This document shows positions 37,854 through 49,935 of a stretch of 64,000 nt of DNA, one piece after another. The position numbers and the translations under genes were made by a program. Source of the stretch: Sympetrum striolatum (taxonomy: Eukaryota > Arthropoda > Insecta > Odonata > Libellulidae); NCBI GenBank assembly GCA_947579665.1, contig OX388347.1:25102562-25166561 (forward strand). Direction: 5' to 3'. The notes under the pieces were generated by a model. The model was given only the letters and a program-made list of their open reading frames with translations. It ran no database searches and had not been told where the DNA came from. Each line of letters opens with the position of its first letter. Within the stretch, counting starts at the first letter, position 1.

Positions 37854-40015
37854 CTAACATATCAACATTAAGAGTTAAAACAGCTCCAAGTAGCCGTTCT
37901 TTAACACAGCCGTGTTCCTTTTTTACATTTTAGTTATTGCAGTAACATCTGTTTATTTGCTATATTAGTATAATGCAAACATTTTTCACTGAAAAAATTG
38001 GCGGAAGTGTGAAATGCTTGGGTTGTAGATGATTATTCTAATATTCACAGAATAAGTTAATGTGATGTTTCTATTAAAAAATAGAGGTTTTCAGTTCAAA
38101 CCAAACATATTCCTATCTTTTTGTGGCTTACGGTCACTACTTCTCTCCATCATTTTGTATTTGCTCGCTTAAAAATCCCAAAAAAAACTTTAATTATTGA
38201 CAGGATATTATATTCGAATAATTTGTAGGTCAAAAATATCGGCTGAATCATTAAAATTATTTCTTAGTTGAAAAATATATCGATAGTATTGATTGTAACG
38301 TGAGCAGTTCAAGCTATGCTTAGCAATCTTTAGCCAAAACCAAAACGTTACTAAGGAATGAATCTGTTTGTTTTTGTATTCCTCAGAGCGCAAGCTTCCC
38401 TCAGGTCATTGTGTAGCTAAAGTATTAAGTCATTAGTTATGCTAGCATAATTTATTTCAAGAAACACATATGACGTATATATGATGAGTCGCCATCGTAA
38501 TATTTCATTTTACCACAGTTATACCAAAATTTTAAGTTATTCTTCTTTTGAATTCATCCCTTAAAAGCTCTATAATACTCCGTCAATTAAAAATATCTGC
38601 AATACACCTCAAAAAACGTTGTTATTATGGCGACAATTGATAATTTCGTCTTTATAGGATAAGAACTTTCTATAAGATACCAAGTAAAGCCCTGGAAATG
38701 GCTCTAATGCAAATAGGTCGTTTTATTCTCCAGAAATTAATTTAGTATACCTTAGTATTATAAAGTACCCAGGTAATTCTGGCAGTTCTTAATTGATTTA
38801 ATATATTGCTTAATTTAAGCAACCTATAAGTGATTCCTTAAGCCATCAGGCAGTATCAGATTGCGTCGTTAGAAAAGAGTTAAAAATTTGGAATTAAAAT
38901 AGAAAGTTATTGCCGATGTGAATTCTACCTGCGTTAGATTCCTTCTAAAAAGCATTAATCGATTCGAAGACGTGTATTTCATCTTTCTTGAGATCCAATT
39001 AGCATTTAAGGGACAAACTTAAAGGAGTTACTAAGTAGATCTTCATCGTATAGGATCGAATGTCGATCTCTAATGCTATAGTGTAGCAGATTTAATTAAA
39101 ATAGTATCTTTCTGAATTATTTTAACAAAATAAACAAATTTACAGATAACTTTCTCCTGCAAAACTAGCATAAACGTTAGTCAATGTGATGACTCCTATT
39201 CGTTTTTGACACATTCTATTGAGCAGTTATACTTACTCATTTTTCATCAGCAGAACATATGTTACGGTAGGATATTAACTTACTTTACAGTTATCAAAAA
39301 CTCTTCTTCATAAAATATATAAATTATTTAAGTAACGGCAATTCTATAGTGTCGACAATGGTATTATATCGCACATCTGCGAACTAATGGCATTGCGTCT
39401 TAGAGCTATGCTTGGGAATCAAATTTGCAGAAAAATATTTTTCTCGTACTTTTTGTGTATATATTAGAATCCGAGAACTTGTAAACATCAAAGCATCTTC
39501 TAAATTACTAGTACTAGTTGTTACACGAAAAGTAAATGGAGAGTCCTTGATTTTAGTAAACTTTCTACGCATTAACTGAATAATTTTTATATACTCCAAA
39601 TTCTACTGAAGTAAGGCTCACATTTAAATAACAGCCTCAGCATTCTTTGCGCCTTGACTAACACAAACCCTAATTATTCAAATTTCTATGACCCTATACT
39701 AAGTCTGCACTTTAGCTAACTGAAGGAACAATACTTTTAACTTGCTCATTGCTCCCAAAAACACAGTATTTGCTCATTATACCTGTATCTTTTATTAATT
39801 ATTGATATTATTACTACTCATAAAGTTGCTAGATGTATTATGTCATACAAATATAAGAAGAAAACCAACTAAAGAGAAGCAAAATTCAGGAGAGATCAGT
39901 ATCAAATTTAGTTTAGAGCAGCTATTCTTATCTGGAGTAAATGCATCGGAGTGTCAATAGGATAAATAATCAATAGTATTCGAAAGTCTTTCGGTGTATT
40001 GGGCATTAAGAATAG
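37854..40015. other. A+T-rich non-coding stretch
   Basis: Only chance-length frames (61 and 71 codons, minus strand). No repeats recognised. Confidence 0.55.
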
Positions 40016-40245
40016 GAAACTGTTCCGTACTTCAGAGTGGGACTCGAACATGTGCCGTGAGAGCGGGAGGACGGAACAGGAAATGCGCCTCGGTCGATCC
40101 CTTGGCCCCGGTGAATATTCCCGTTCGAGCCTCGCTCAATGCAATTTCCTTCTGCTGACGGCCAAATCTATGAGCGGCTGGAAGCGAGGGAGAAGCGGTT
40201 GCGCCGCTCTTATCGCGTGTACGCATATCGGGAGTTCTATTCTAA
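40016..40245. promoter_or_regulatory. isolated CpG-rich block
   Basis: About 230 bp of high G+C with CpG-containing words such as AAGCGGTTGCGCCGCTC, abruptly bounded by A+T-rich DNA. Overlapping frames on both strands (99 codons plus, 64 minus) have no recognisable product. TGGGACTCGAACATG (40039-40053) is a B-box-like core on the minus strand, so an old SINE is an alternative to a CpG-island promoter. Confidence 0.32.
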
Positions 40246-42231
40246 TTATTTCACGAATATTTCTTCCTTCGTGCTCGTTATCTGCAGAGAAGTCATAGAA
40301 ATACGGTATTTATCAACAGTCAGTAACTAGCAGATAGTGTCTTTCATTATTAAGTATCCATTTCTTAACCTTTGCTTTCCGTTTCAGTTATCTGATAGCT
40401 TCGATGCGTTATACAAAACTTTGATATTGCTTACAACATCGATCCTTAAGTATTGTTAAAAAGGGTTTTCCTTTTAAGGGTTTCAACCAGTCATGGTGAT
40501 ATGTTTTGTGGTAGATTTATTACATCTCAGTTATGAGCAGTGCTAAATTAAATTTTATCATCCTAGCTTATAAAAATTATATAATTACATCGGTCTTGTT
40601 TCAACTATAAAAGAGGTACATCTATATATGCTTTTCTCAATATATGTCAGAAACATCATTAGGGTTATTTTTCCATAGTATGATCGGAAATATTCTAATA
40701 TCCAAATGCTTTGTGAATAAAGAGATTTAATAAATTTTAGAAACCAAGGCTTCGTTGAGATTGCGCTAATCATTAGCTAAGACTATGAGAATTAATGGCT
40801 ATTAGAATGAATAATCGTTATTAAATACTGCACAAACACATTTGAAGGGAAACGAGATGTAGCTGTTCAATTCAAATGTTAATTCAAAGTTTCGAAGAAG
40901 ATGGTTATATGAGGGATTGAGTACATAAGTAAGTATAGATTAGCCATCAACTAAAAGACGACATCACTTCATTCATCATCTTTTCCTTGAAATTCGAAGT
41001 GATTGATGTGGCAAAACTTTTATATAGTACTTATTTCGATTACATTGCAAACCTGTGCAGCCAAAGAAAAACTTCGAGGATTACTAATGCATGCAAACAC
41101 TGGTGAAGGAGGATTCTTAGTTTAAGATAATTTTGTGAGAGAAACCGTATTGCTACTCAAAGATTCGATCTTCTTACAAAATATGTAGCTTCTTCCGTTT
41201 CCCAGCTGCCAATCTGTGTTTTCTTTCTGCCGAAAAGCAGAAGATATCTTGACTTTTTATTAGTGTATTAATTGTCAATAGATATAATTTCATCAAAAAC
41301 TTATTACAAACGAAGTCATGAATATCATTCATAAAATAGTGAATTCCATTCAAGATTCCGCCCCACGATGAAATTATATTGGTTGCTGAGTGAAATTCTT
41401 AAGAAAGCAGTTATTATCTGTATAGTATTAGTAGGCATTAAACTCCTTCTCATTATAGTATGATATTTTTACTTAATATTCAATAAATTAATAGCAGGAA
41501 GGCTAAAAATTATTTCTCAATCAAAACATTATTTCCTGTGAGTTGATTATAGTTCATCCTATTTATTTAGAGTCACTGTACAAGTATAATCTTCATCTGA
41601 GTGTGAAATCTTTGTATCGTGTCCTTAGAAGTTGGTAGAGCTTCAAGAAAATATGCCTTAATGCATGTAGTTTTTACCTCTACCCGTTATTGCTTTTCAC
41701 AAACTCAAGGCTACCTATACTGATTAAATACAAAATATGAGCAGTCAATTTACCTCACCTTATAGATTCAACTGCAAAAATTAGTGATATAAACCATTCA
41801 TTTGCCTGTTAAAGATAAATATTTATATATTGTGATACATATTGTACACTCTCCTAGCATTAAGCTTAAGCTGTATGCAAAGTAGAAATCAAGAAATAAT
41901 TATGGCGATGAAATAAACATTTCTGTTAGTTTAAGAATTATTTTAAGAACATAATGATATTGCAATTGTCATTCTGAAGAAAATTGTTGTTATGATATAG
42001 TTGACTTAGATTGTTGGATTCAAAATCCAGAACAGATATAGGGATTCGATATAACTTTTAGTGAAGAAATTCCTGGCCGAACATCGCAAGTATTTGACGC
42101 GAATCAGTTGAAATGTCTGCTATTGGGAATCAAATATCAAATTATTAAAAAAATTAAATCGAATGGATGCAGAGAGAGATATGTAAATAAAATTTTAAAA
42201 CACGGTTGTTAAAAAATTAGAAATTAGTTTA
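40246..42231. other. A+T-rich non-coding stretch
   Basis: A 62-codon minus-strand frame (40585-40773) is of chance length. Nothing else recognised. Confidence 0.55.
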
Positions 42232-42266
42232 AATTCTCCAATAGCTAAGACAATTCTCCAATAGCT
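42232..42266. repeat. short direct duplication, 20-bp period
   Basis: AATTCTCCAATAGCT occurs at 42232-42246 and again at 42252-42266. The same period does not continue. Confidence 0.7.
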
Positions 42267-42841
42267 GTTGGCGTTCCTCGACTCGTTCACCGGTATTCCG
42301 AGAAAACGAGAAACGACACCGAACTTTGAAGAACGCTCAATGTGCATTTCGTAAGCAATGCTTTCATCTTCAGGAGTGATTAGATACAAAATAATATTGA
42401 ATAAAACAAAGACAAAGATGGCAATTGGAGACTTAAACCTCTAACAGAGAAATATATTGGTGAGTTGTTTGTTATCCGACATCGACGAAACTCCACCGTT
42501 TGTCTTCAGCAGAAGTAAAATTTTCAGATATGATTAGAAAATATAGGAAAATTTTGTTTCTTTAACCGATATGCACCATTAAATATTAAGAAGATTATCC
42601 CTTTCTTCACAATGATTCTGATTTTGAAAAAATATAGGTCGGTGGAATTTCATAAATCTTTGTAACGCTCGAACTTTCTTAGCTACAGATACGCAACATA
42701 CATTGCATCTATCTGAGTAAATTTATTAATGGAAAATAATCTGACTTAGGGGTAAAAAATTACGACAGTTTAGAATGTATCTTGAACCAATAGATACTTT
42801 TATATTTTTAGCGAAGATTTCTCGATGACATGTTTAATAAA
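42267..42841. other. non-coding stretch
   Basis: A slightly CpG-richer patch (42268-42330) lies directly after the duplication. The 64-codon minus-strand frame covering it shows no recognisable motif. Confidence 0.45.
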
Positions 42842-42879
42842 CGTGAAAGGCAATTATTGACGTGAAAGGCAATTATTGA
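42842..42879. repeat. exact 19-bp tandem duplication
   Basis: CGTGAAAGGCAATTATTGA occurs twice without a gap (42842-42860, 42861-42879), with no mismatch, so it probably arose recently. Confidence 0.85.
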
Positions 42880-43697
42880 TTTTATATCTTCCATATAAAC
42901 GGGTAGATAGTGAAGTCGTATAGGTAAAAAGTTGCCTCTTCGAATGAAATAGTTGAGTAATTCCAATCCAGATCTACATTTAAACTCTTCGATCTTTCTA
43001 TTAACCAACGGTGGAGGACACGATATGATATCCAATGAACCATTTAATTTTTTAGGACCAAAGTGGATGTTTTCAGGGAAGAACTTGATTTAAACGCATT
43101 ATCATCTCATTTACTGCTTTATTTTTCAAACTCGCGAAGATTTCTAGATAAATATAAATAGAAATATTAGGGTGTGGTAGAATATATTCCTCACGTGATT
43201 CTTGTTTCCTTTTTAAGTTGAATTAATTAGCTTATCTTTAAGGATAATTTTATTACAACAGATTATTCACAAACATATTTGTGTTTATTATCGTCTAATA
43301 AAGAAGTTACCAACCATAGCTCTCTATTCACTTCATGTAAGGCTTAAATTTGCGCCATATCTAAGAATTGTAATTGATAAAAGTGAACTAATTTAATTAT
43401 TACAGTACGTTTAGTAGCACTCAATTCGGCCATTTCTCTGTAACTCCTGTTTATCAGAGATGTGTAGCGTTATGCGCTTTTGGGTAATTAAAGTTGAACA
43501 TTAAAAATGTGGATGTGGTATTATAAATTTTAGAATACGATTTTCAGCTTAAATGAAACGGAAAATAAAATGAATTTGAGCTAAATATACCAATAAAAAT
43601 ATATCATTTACCGGTTCTTCATTTTATGAAAAGTTTGAAAATGATAATACAATAGTGGTATTAAAACTGTTTCGACAGCTTAGGTCATTTCGCACAT
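42880..43697. other. A+T-rich non-coding stretch
   Basis: Nothing recognisable. Confidence 0.55.
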
Positions 43698-43730
43698 TGA
43701 CCCCCACCGGGAATCGAACCCGGGACCGCT
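43698..43730 (-). repeat. tRNA T-arm-like remnant, probably SINE
   Basis: The minus strand reads CCCGGGTTCGATTCCCGG (plus 43706-43723): a perfect 5-bp T stem with a TTCGATT loop, followed by acceptor-like GGGGG. No D arm or anticodon arm can be folded upstream (toward higher plus coordinates), so this is not a tRNA gene. It is most likely the 3' half of a tRNA-derived SINE head. Confidence 0.5.
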
Positions 43731-45158
43731 TTCACCAAAGGCAAAATTAGAATGCAAATAATATCACAATGATTATAGCATTCCAGAAATACAGCTCTTA
43801 TAATGATATCTATATTGTGTCATAAAGAGGAAAATATTCAATCATTTTCTTAATTTTCATTTTTAATTTGACGCCGAATTTCTAATGTATGACGTTCCTA
43901 ATAACCATGTCTTGTTTTCAATGACATTTTGACTATAATTATAGAAATTAAAATTGTTGTGATGTGAATTAAATACTTCCGAGAAAGTATTCCACTGAGT
44001 AGTTTGAAGATATAGATAGATGTATAAAATTAGTAAATCAATATGTAAAAGAATATTTTAGTTCATAGGAGACATGAATAAATAAAATTCACTTTAATGG
44101 AAAAGCGATGTTAGAACATGCATGATATCCATATCGTACGTCATCGTTCCGATTTCTAATACATTATTCATAATCATCATCATTTCCCTTCAGTTACTGC
44201 TTTTGCATGATTATATATGCAAAGGATACAATCAATATTTTTATATAAATTCTGTAATAGAGTAACACTACTAAAGTGGTGAGCGAACCTGGGAGTTTAT
44301 CCTTCGGCATATTAGGCGCACTTATGTAGCAAAAATTTAATTAATATTCCTCAGTTTTTTGATCAATGAGAATTATATCTGTTAGCAAATTTTGTGTAGT
44401 AACAGTAAGAAAAATTAGATAAGGCATCAATGAAATTTTCATAATTTCCGACAAAAAAAGACTTCTATTTGCCAATTCCATTCAATAATTAGATCATGAA
44501 GGCTCACTTTTATTATTAAATTATTTATTATTTAAATATTTAGGGAAATGAACAAAGCTTTGTCTCTATTATATAATATAGTATTTCATATACAGGTACA
44601 GGTGTATAGAATTATTACCAAGTATTTTAATGGTAAGGAAAACATTTTGAATATCAAAATACACATCAATACGTTTACAAGAAGGTTTTAGCTTAATCAT
44701 TAGAAGTATTATGATTAATTGATATCTACTTTTTAATTTCTTGCGACATGTTAACAAAAGCCATAATTAACATATGTTACTTATATAAAGATTTAATAAG
44801 GGAACAAGAGAAAATTGAGTACAGTATGGATCAGTGAATACTGCTCCCGAGTTTTTCTTGTTATGTACGTTTTTCCTCGTTTCATTCGATGATGATTGAA
44901 AATGTCTCTTAGAGTGCAAATAAATTTCGCTGAAAGCCACTTCTCTCTTAAAAAGACTGGCCCACCTCTAAACGCCAAAAGATGCGTCTTCCAATCCTTA
45001 ATTTATATTTTACAGTTCACAGAGTGGAAAAACTGTATGCTGTATTGAGTACTCTTAAACATTTTCCCATTAAAAAGACAATTAATAAAATAATTATACC
45101 CAGAAAATAAATATATTATGCTGCTTACTTTTTTATAGGTTGCATATGAAATTCTTTT
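43731..45158. other. A+T-rich non-coding stretch
   Basis: Chance-length minus-strand frames only (62 codons at 44569-44757, 61 at 44793-44978). Confidence 0.55.
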
Positions 45159-45182
45159 TTTTAGGTAATCCATCCAACAATA
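45159..45182 (+). other. weak recursive-splice-like site AG|GTAATC
   Basis: ATTCTTTTTTTTAG|GTAATC, junction 45174|45175. The pyrimidine tract is good but the donor half (GTAATC) is poor. Confidence 0.15.
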
Positions 45183-45218
45183 TCAATTTATCTGAGTGAA
45201 GTACTCAAAGGCAAACAA

Positions 45219-45590
45219 TCCATTTACAAACTCTGTCATGTATCTTTCAATTTGTTAAGTACGATCATTAAAAGAAGAGTGCAAATATAAGAACGGCGTG
45301 CGAATGCAGGGTTGAGGACGGCCATCTTTAGTTACCTTTTCCCTCTCTGAGGATACCCATCCATTCTTAAAATTCCACTTAAAACAACTATTGCGTTAAA
45401 TCCATCTTTCTTTGAACAAACTAAGAAAAGGTATCTAATATTCATTTTACTAAATATTTATTTAGTGAAAAACAAAGCATATCCCCGATTGCCTATCAGC
45501 TTTAGACAGGACCAGGTGGCTACACCACATTAACGGAAAAAATACTCAAAAAGATTCGGAGGAAGTTAGCCACTAAAATTTAAACTCGTT
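45219..45590. repeat. unrecognised dispersed repeat, copy A
   Basis: About 370 bp that align along nearly their whole length with 58388-58713 in the same orientation. Best blocks: AAGAACGGCGTGCGAATG near 45290 followed by GGTTGAGGACGGCCATCTT, and the end with CCCCGATT, GGTGGCTACACCACATTA and CGGAGGAAGTTAGCC. The middle (45355-45465) is longer and diverged relative to copy B. There is no open frame, no terminal inverted repeat, no Pol III box and no poly-A tail. I cannot assign it to a family. Confidence 0.72.
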
Positions 45591-47380
45591 TTTTTCCTGA
45601 AAATATTTCTATTTCTTGGCGATGAAATGAAAATCTAGAGTTAATCACTTAAATTTTACCATCATTTGCCTCTTTTTGCTCTACAAATGTAACGTAAATT
45701 TTAATTTGATCTATGTCTTACGTGAAGAACGACATATTTTGTTTTTACAGACTTGTTTTCTCTAGCCCGACTTTCATTCTTCTGGTTTACTACTAAGTTT
45801 TGCTTTATTCTATGCTTACATTACATTACATGTTTTTCTGATAGTAAAACCGTTCAATCCAATTTGAAGTAAAATTACCCTTAAGATTGCGCTTTTTGAG
45901 AATGAATTGCAAATCCCAGTTGTCCCTGGTGATAAAAAAGTGGAAAATATTATTATTACAGATGTATTTCTAAGTTTAAACGTGTGAGTGAATAATTTCA
46001 TTCTTGGAAACAGATCGCAGAAACTCTCATTTCACATAAATTCGCAGCTTAAATCTTTTCAGATTACAAAAAAAATAATTTAATTTATTCATTAGCGATG
46101 CAACTATACCATAGGCCCGCAGTAGGCAGTACATTTCCTCTTATTATTACCAGTTTCTATCCTAATCCATAGTATCTTATGGATAAGAAATTCATATAAA
46201 GATAGTACCGCTTTATCAAAAATACAATGGATGTTCAGATAAAATCACGAAATGTAAAAGAAAAACCTGAAAGAATTAAGACTTAAAAAGCTTAACCTTT
46301 CCTTGTTATAATATTGTTTCCAGCTCGTAAGTATGATAAAATAGGCAAATATAGCAGTTAAAAATGTATTAGAAATTTTTGGAACCGCACTGCTCATAAA
46401 GACTTCCTTTAATGACTAGCAGTACATAACGGATATATAATTGCCTTTTTGGCCTCTGAAGAGAATTTCTGAATATTAGGAAATCATTTACTACTCCTCG
46501 AAGGTTTTGATTTTAGGGATACGGAAGGAAATTCGCTAGTAATTAGAATAGATATAAATAATAGAGAATCAATATGGGTTATATAAAACTATAAATTAAG
46601 TAGTAATAATCTGTGTAAGAGTTTCAATTTCCGTTTAGCATTATGATTTATTTGTTAACTGTTCTCAGAAAGTGCAGGAAATCTTTCGTAACGTAATCAA
46701 CATGACTATGAAGGTATAACATTTTATGCTTGAATAGTATGTATTTTCATCTAAGTATTACCATGTCGCCTGATTATTTAAAAGACTCTCATATAGAAAT
46801 ATTTTAGCATCGTTTTTTGTATATAGTATGTATTTCTTCGACTAAAATTAGGTTTAGATATTTTCCGTACTGTACTATTAGAGAATTTACTGTATTATTA
46901 GAGTATTATGCTCGTACATTTGTAAAGGTCATATTTCATCTCAAATCTTAAGTTTTAAATTCACGCAATATTTACCATGATATGTCAAAGATTCATCTAC
47001 GGTTCGGTTGTTTACTCCATTGCCTATGAAATTAGGAATAGAAATGTTAGGTGAATGTAGGTTATGAATACATTTCCGTCGTTAAACCTTTTTTAGATTT
47101 TATCGTATTTTCCCAACAAAAATACAGAGAGCATCATCAAAAATGTCCACAACGTTAGAAATATTCTAAATTCAAAATTGGCAGGCTTTTCCAAATTAAT
47201 AACAGCTCCATATTTGGTCCGCTCGGCTTTCAACAAACTCGATGAGAATTATTAAGAATTATTTTTCTGGTATAGTAAAACTGGGCGTGAATATATAACA
47301 GGTTTTTTATGCCTCAAACTATATGAACAGAAATCGATGTTGCTAGTGTTAGTTTTATATATTAATGTTATAAACTTCCT
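45591..47380. other. A+T-rich non-coding stretch
   Basis: Nothing recognisable except TTTCCAG|CTC|GTAAGT at 46317-46332, an acceptor and donor three bases apart. Confidence 0.5.
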
Positions 47381-47387
47381 TAGATAG

Positions 47388-48766
47388 ATAGTTCCTTATT
47401 TGAAACTGATTTTTAATACCTCCCTGAACAATTACTGCCTGCCATCAGATTTTAAAACAGCCATAGTTATACCTATTCACAAGGATGGCGATCGGACACA
47501 GCTTAAAAATTATAGACCAGTTAGTTTAACTTCAGTTGTTTGTAAGATAATGGAGAAGATTATTGCGGATTACCTGAGAAACTTTTGGATTGAAAACAAT
47601 TGGCTTAGCCAATGCCAACATGGATTTAGAAAAGGATACACATGTGAGACACAATTATTAGGTCTATATCAATATATAGTTTAGGCGATAGACGATAAAG
47701 ACACGGTTGATTCTATTGTAATCGATACAGTTCCGCATATACTTCTGGCTAAATTTGATATGCTAAACATTGATAAACGAATAGTCATTTGTATTAATAA
47801 TTTTCTTAAAGACAGGACTCAGAAGGTAAGAATTAATGGGAGCTATTGTAATGATATTAATGTAACATCGGATATTCTACAAGGGAGCTCCATTAGGGCC
47901 CCTACATTTTCTAATGTATGCTAGAGATTTACCCTCGCGTATCAAGTCTAACATTCGTTTATTTGCCGATGACAGCATACTATATAGAAGGATTAAGAAC
48001 AGCGAAGATAGGAAAGTCTAACAGCAAGATTAAATTTCTTTAGAAGAATGGGTTAGAACGAATAAAATGAGTATTAACACAAGCAAGAGTAGGTGCGTCA
48101 ACTTTATAAGCAAGAGGTCGCAGTATTCCCATTGCTATCGTCTAAATAGTGAATTAATAAAAACTTCCGACCATTGCAAGTACTTAGGAATCTCATTTGA
48201 TAAAAACCTGAACTGGGAAAAACACACCAATTTAATCGTAGCGAAGGCGTTCAAAATGCTGCATTAGGTGATGAGGAATTTAAAGGGATGTGGCCGAAAA
48301 GAGAAAGAAAAGGGTTATATATCACTCGTAAGAAAAATTCTTGGATATGCAACCACCGTGTGGGATCCATATCAATGTTGCCGAATAAAGAAAATAGAAA
48401 AAGTCCAGAGAAAAGCAGCTCGATACGTAATGGGTAGATTCAGAAAAACGGACAGTGTCACCAATACGTTAAAGATTCTTGGATGGGATACATCAGAAAA
48501 AAGAAGAAAAATAAATAGACTAAGTTGCATTTACACCATAAGTGCAGGTACTGATGGGTGGGATGGTTTTAAAAATTCAATCGGAATTCCTCGGGAAAGG
48601 TTGTCATGATTGTAAAATAAAACCTCGAAGACAAAGAACGGACATAGCTAAGTATTCTTTTCTCAGTAGAGGTATTTCTGAGTGGAATTAATTACCTGGA
48701 TCACTCTTGAGGCCCTTCCCTGAAAATAAAAAATCTTTCAAAAAGAAATGTTTTAATATGTTATAG
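47388..48766 (+). pseudogene. decayed CR1-like non-LTR retrotransposon reverse transcriptase
   Basis: A 5'-truncated reverse transcriptase in pieces. The first open piece (47400-47681) has VIPIHKDGD (residues 23-31), NYRPVSLTS (37-45) and QHGFRKG (73-79). Later pieces show a broken QGS..GP block (47880-47905), the polymerase FADD (47962-47973), LEEWVRTNKMSINTSKS (48037-48087), YLGISFDKNLNWEKH and TVWDPY (48355-48372), and a C-terminal RGISEWN block. Lesions: TAG 47682, a +1 shift near 47883-47885, stops at 48019, 48031 and 48265, TGA 48607, another shift before 48623 and a stop at 48689. VID and TVPH abut at 47718-47738, so about six residues of polymerase motif A, including FSKAFD-type residues, are missing in frame. 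Such elements copy their own RNA at nicked DNA; this copy cannot. The missing 5' end is typical of incomplete reverse transcription. Confidence 0.88.
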
Positions 48767-48925
48767 TAATGTTGTGTAATGATGTGCATTGTGTAGTAGT
48801 ATTTTAGGGACTTCTGGAAAAGTAAGGGATTGCTTGACAGGGTGTGTACGGCGGGGTTCTACCCCGTGACCGCTACGGTAGCCGAGAAGGCCTGTCATGA
48901 ACCCCGAAAATATCCAGTAAAACAG
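48767..48925 (+). repeat. probable 3' untranslated tail of the CR1-like element
   Basis: G+C-rich sequence after the C-terminal block, with a possible stem (GGCGGGGTT and ACCCCGTGACCGC, near 48850-48873). It most likely belongs to the element. The exact 3' end and any target duplication are not visible. Confidence 0.45.
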
Positions 48926-49560
48926 TTACAAATATTAGTTAATATTCATGTATTATTTAGTTTTAAATTAATATTATACATGTATTTAATCATTCTCCGG
49001 GCAAGTATACCATGTATGTATTTTATATTGATTATGTTATAACTGGTACAAATGTATGTATATAGGAAAAAACTTCCACCAGGCTTACAGCTTATCTGCA
49101 GTTGGTACCATAATAATAATATAGATGCATATGTCGCGTACACGGAAACATTTATTTTCATTTTAGAGATAAGTGTCCTTTTCGTCTCAGGCAACAGTGA
49201 TAGTATATTCTGTTATAGTTTTTCGATGCTATTGAACAGCATTTTCATTAGTTTTCTTCTTACGGTTCACTTTCTTGATTATAGAATCTCAGAGGTACAC
49301 CTAAGCGACTATGCAGTGACTGAAACATTTTATGCTAACTAGAGTCTAGAATTCAGTGACATAACATAGTTCTCTCGGAGAATCCCACTCTTTGAAAATA
49401 TTTCAACTACATCGTGCATTGTATGAGATAAAAATTTTCATAAATTTTGAGAAATACCTGCTTTCCATAAAATATAGTTTGGGAAATGCTGCTGGATAGC
49501 AAAATCGTACATCATTGGATTATATAAGAACTGAAAAATATTTGCTGCAATAAGAAATCT
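48926..49560. other. A+T-rich non-coding stretch
   Basis: Frames of 82 and 96 codons overlap on opposite strands (48946-49194 and 49052-49342) with no recognisable product. Confidence 0.5.
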
Positions 49561-49935
49561 GTGCAAAAAATTTTAAGTTCAAACACCAAACGAATCCATA
49601 GTGCCCGCACGCGTTGTCTCACTAGTGAAATCAATTACATAATGCCGTTTTATGTCTTCGGCTATAACTTAATTAGGATAACCAAAGGCTCAATTAATTC
49701 GGGAAGCAGCTCTCTGGAGAGGCAAATGCACCGAAACGAAAGTTCGCGAAAGAGAATTACGGAAGGATGCTTTGCATTTGAAATACGCATCAGGTTTCGC
49801 TAATCAACTTATGGCCTAAGGAGAAGACCAAATCGTTAACTAACTGATTTACCTTTGTGGACGGGACCCAAGCCCAGCCGTGCAACGTAAATTCGCAACT
49901 TATTTCAAAATTTCACAGGCCGATTGAGCCGTTAG
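49561..49935. promoter_or_regulatory. candidate developmental enhancer-like block
   Basis: Complex sequence of moderate G+C with no transposon signature. It contains TTAATTAGG (49669-49677) and CAATTAATTC (49691-49700), homeodomain-type cores, CAAATGCACC near 49724, and the 19-bp word CTTTGCATTTGAAATACGC (49770-49788) shared exactly with 31339-31357. The 80-codon frame at 49561-49803 lacks protein-like features. Clustered homeodomain and POU-type sites suggest a regulatory element; this is inference without comparative data. Confidence 0.35.

Noticed and set aside
39999..40298. 99-codon plus-strand frame in the 40-kb CpG-rich block
   Set aside because: Overlaps a 64-codon minus-strand frame in stop-poor DNA and has no recognisable product.
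43698..43730. tRNA gene on the minus strand
   Set aside because: Only the T arm and part of an acceptor strand are present.
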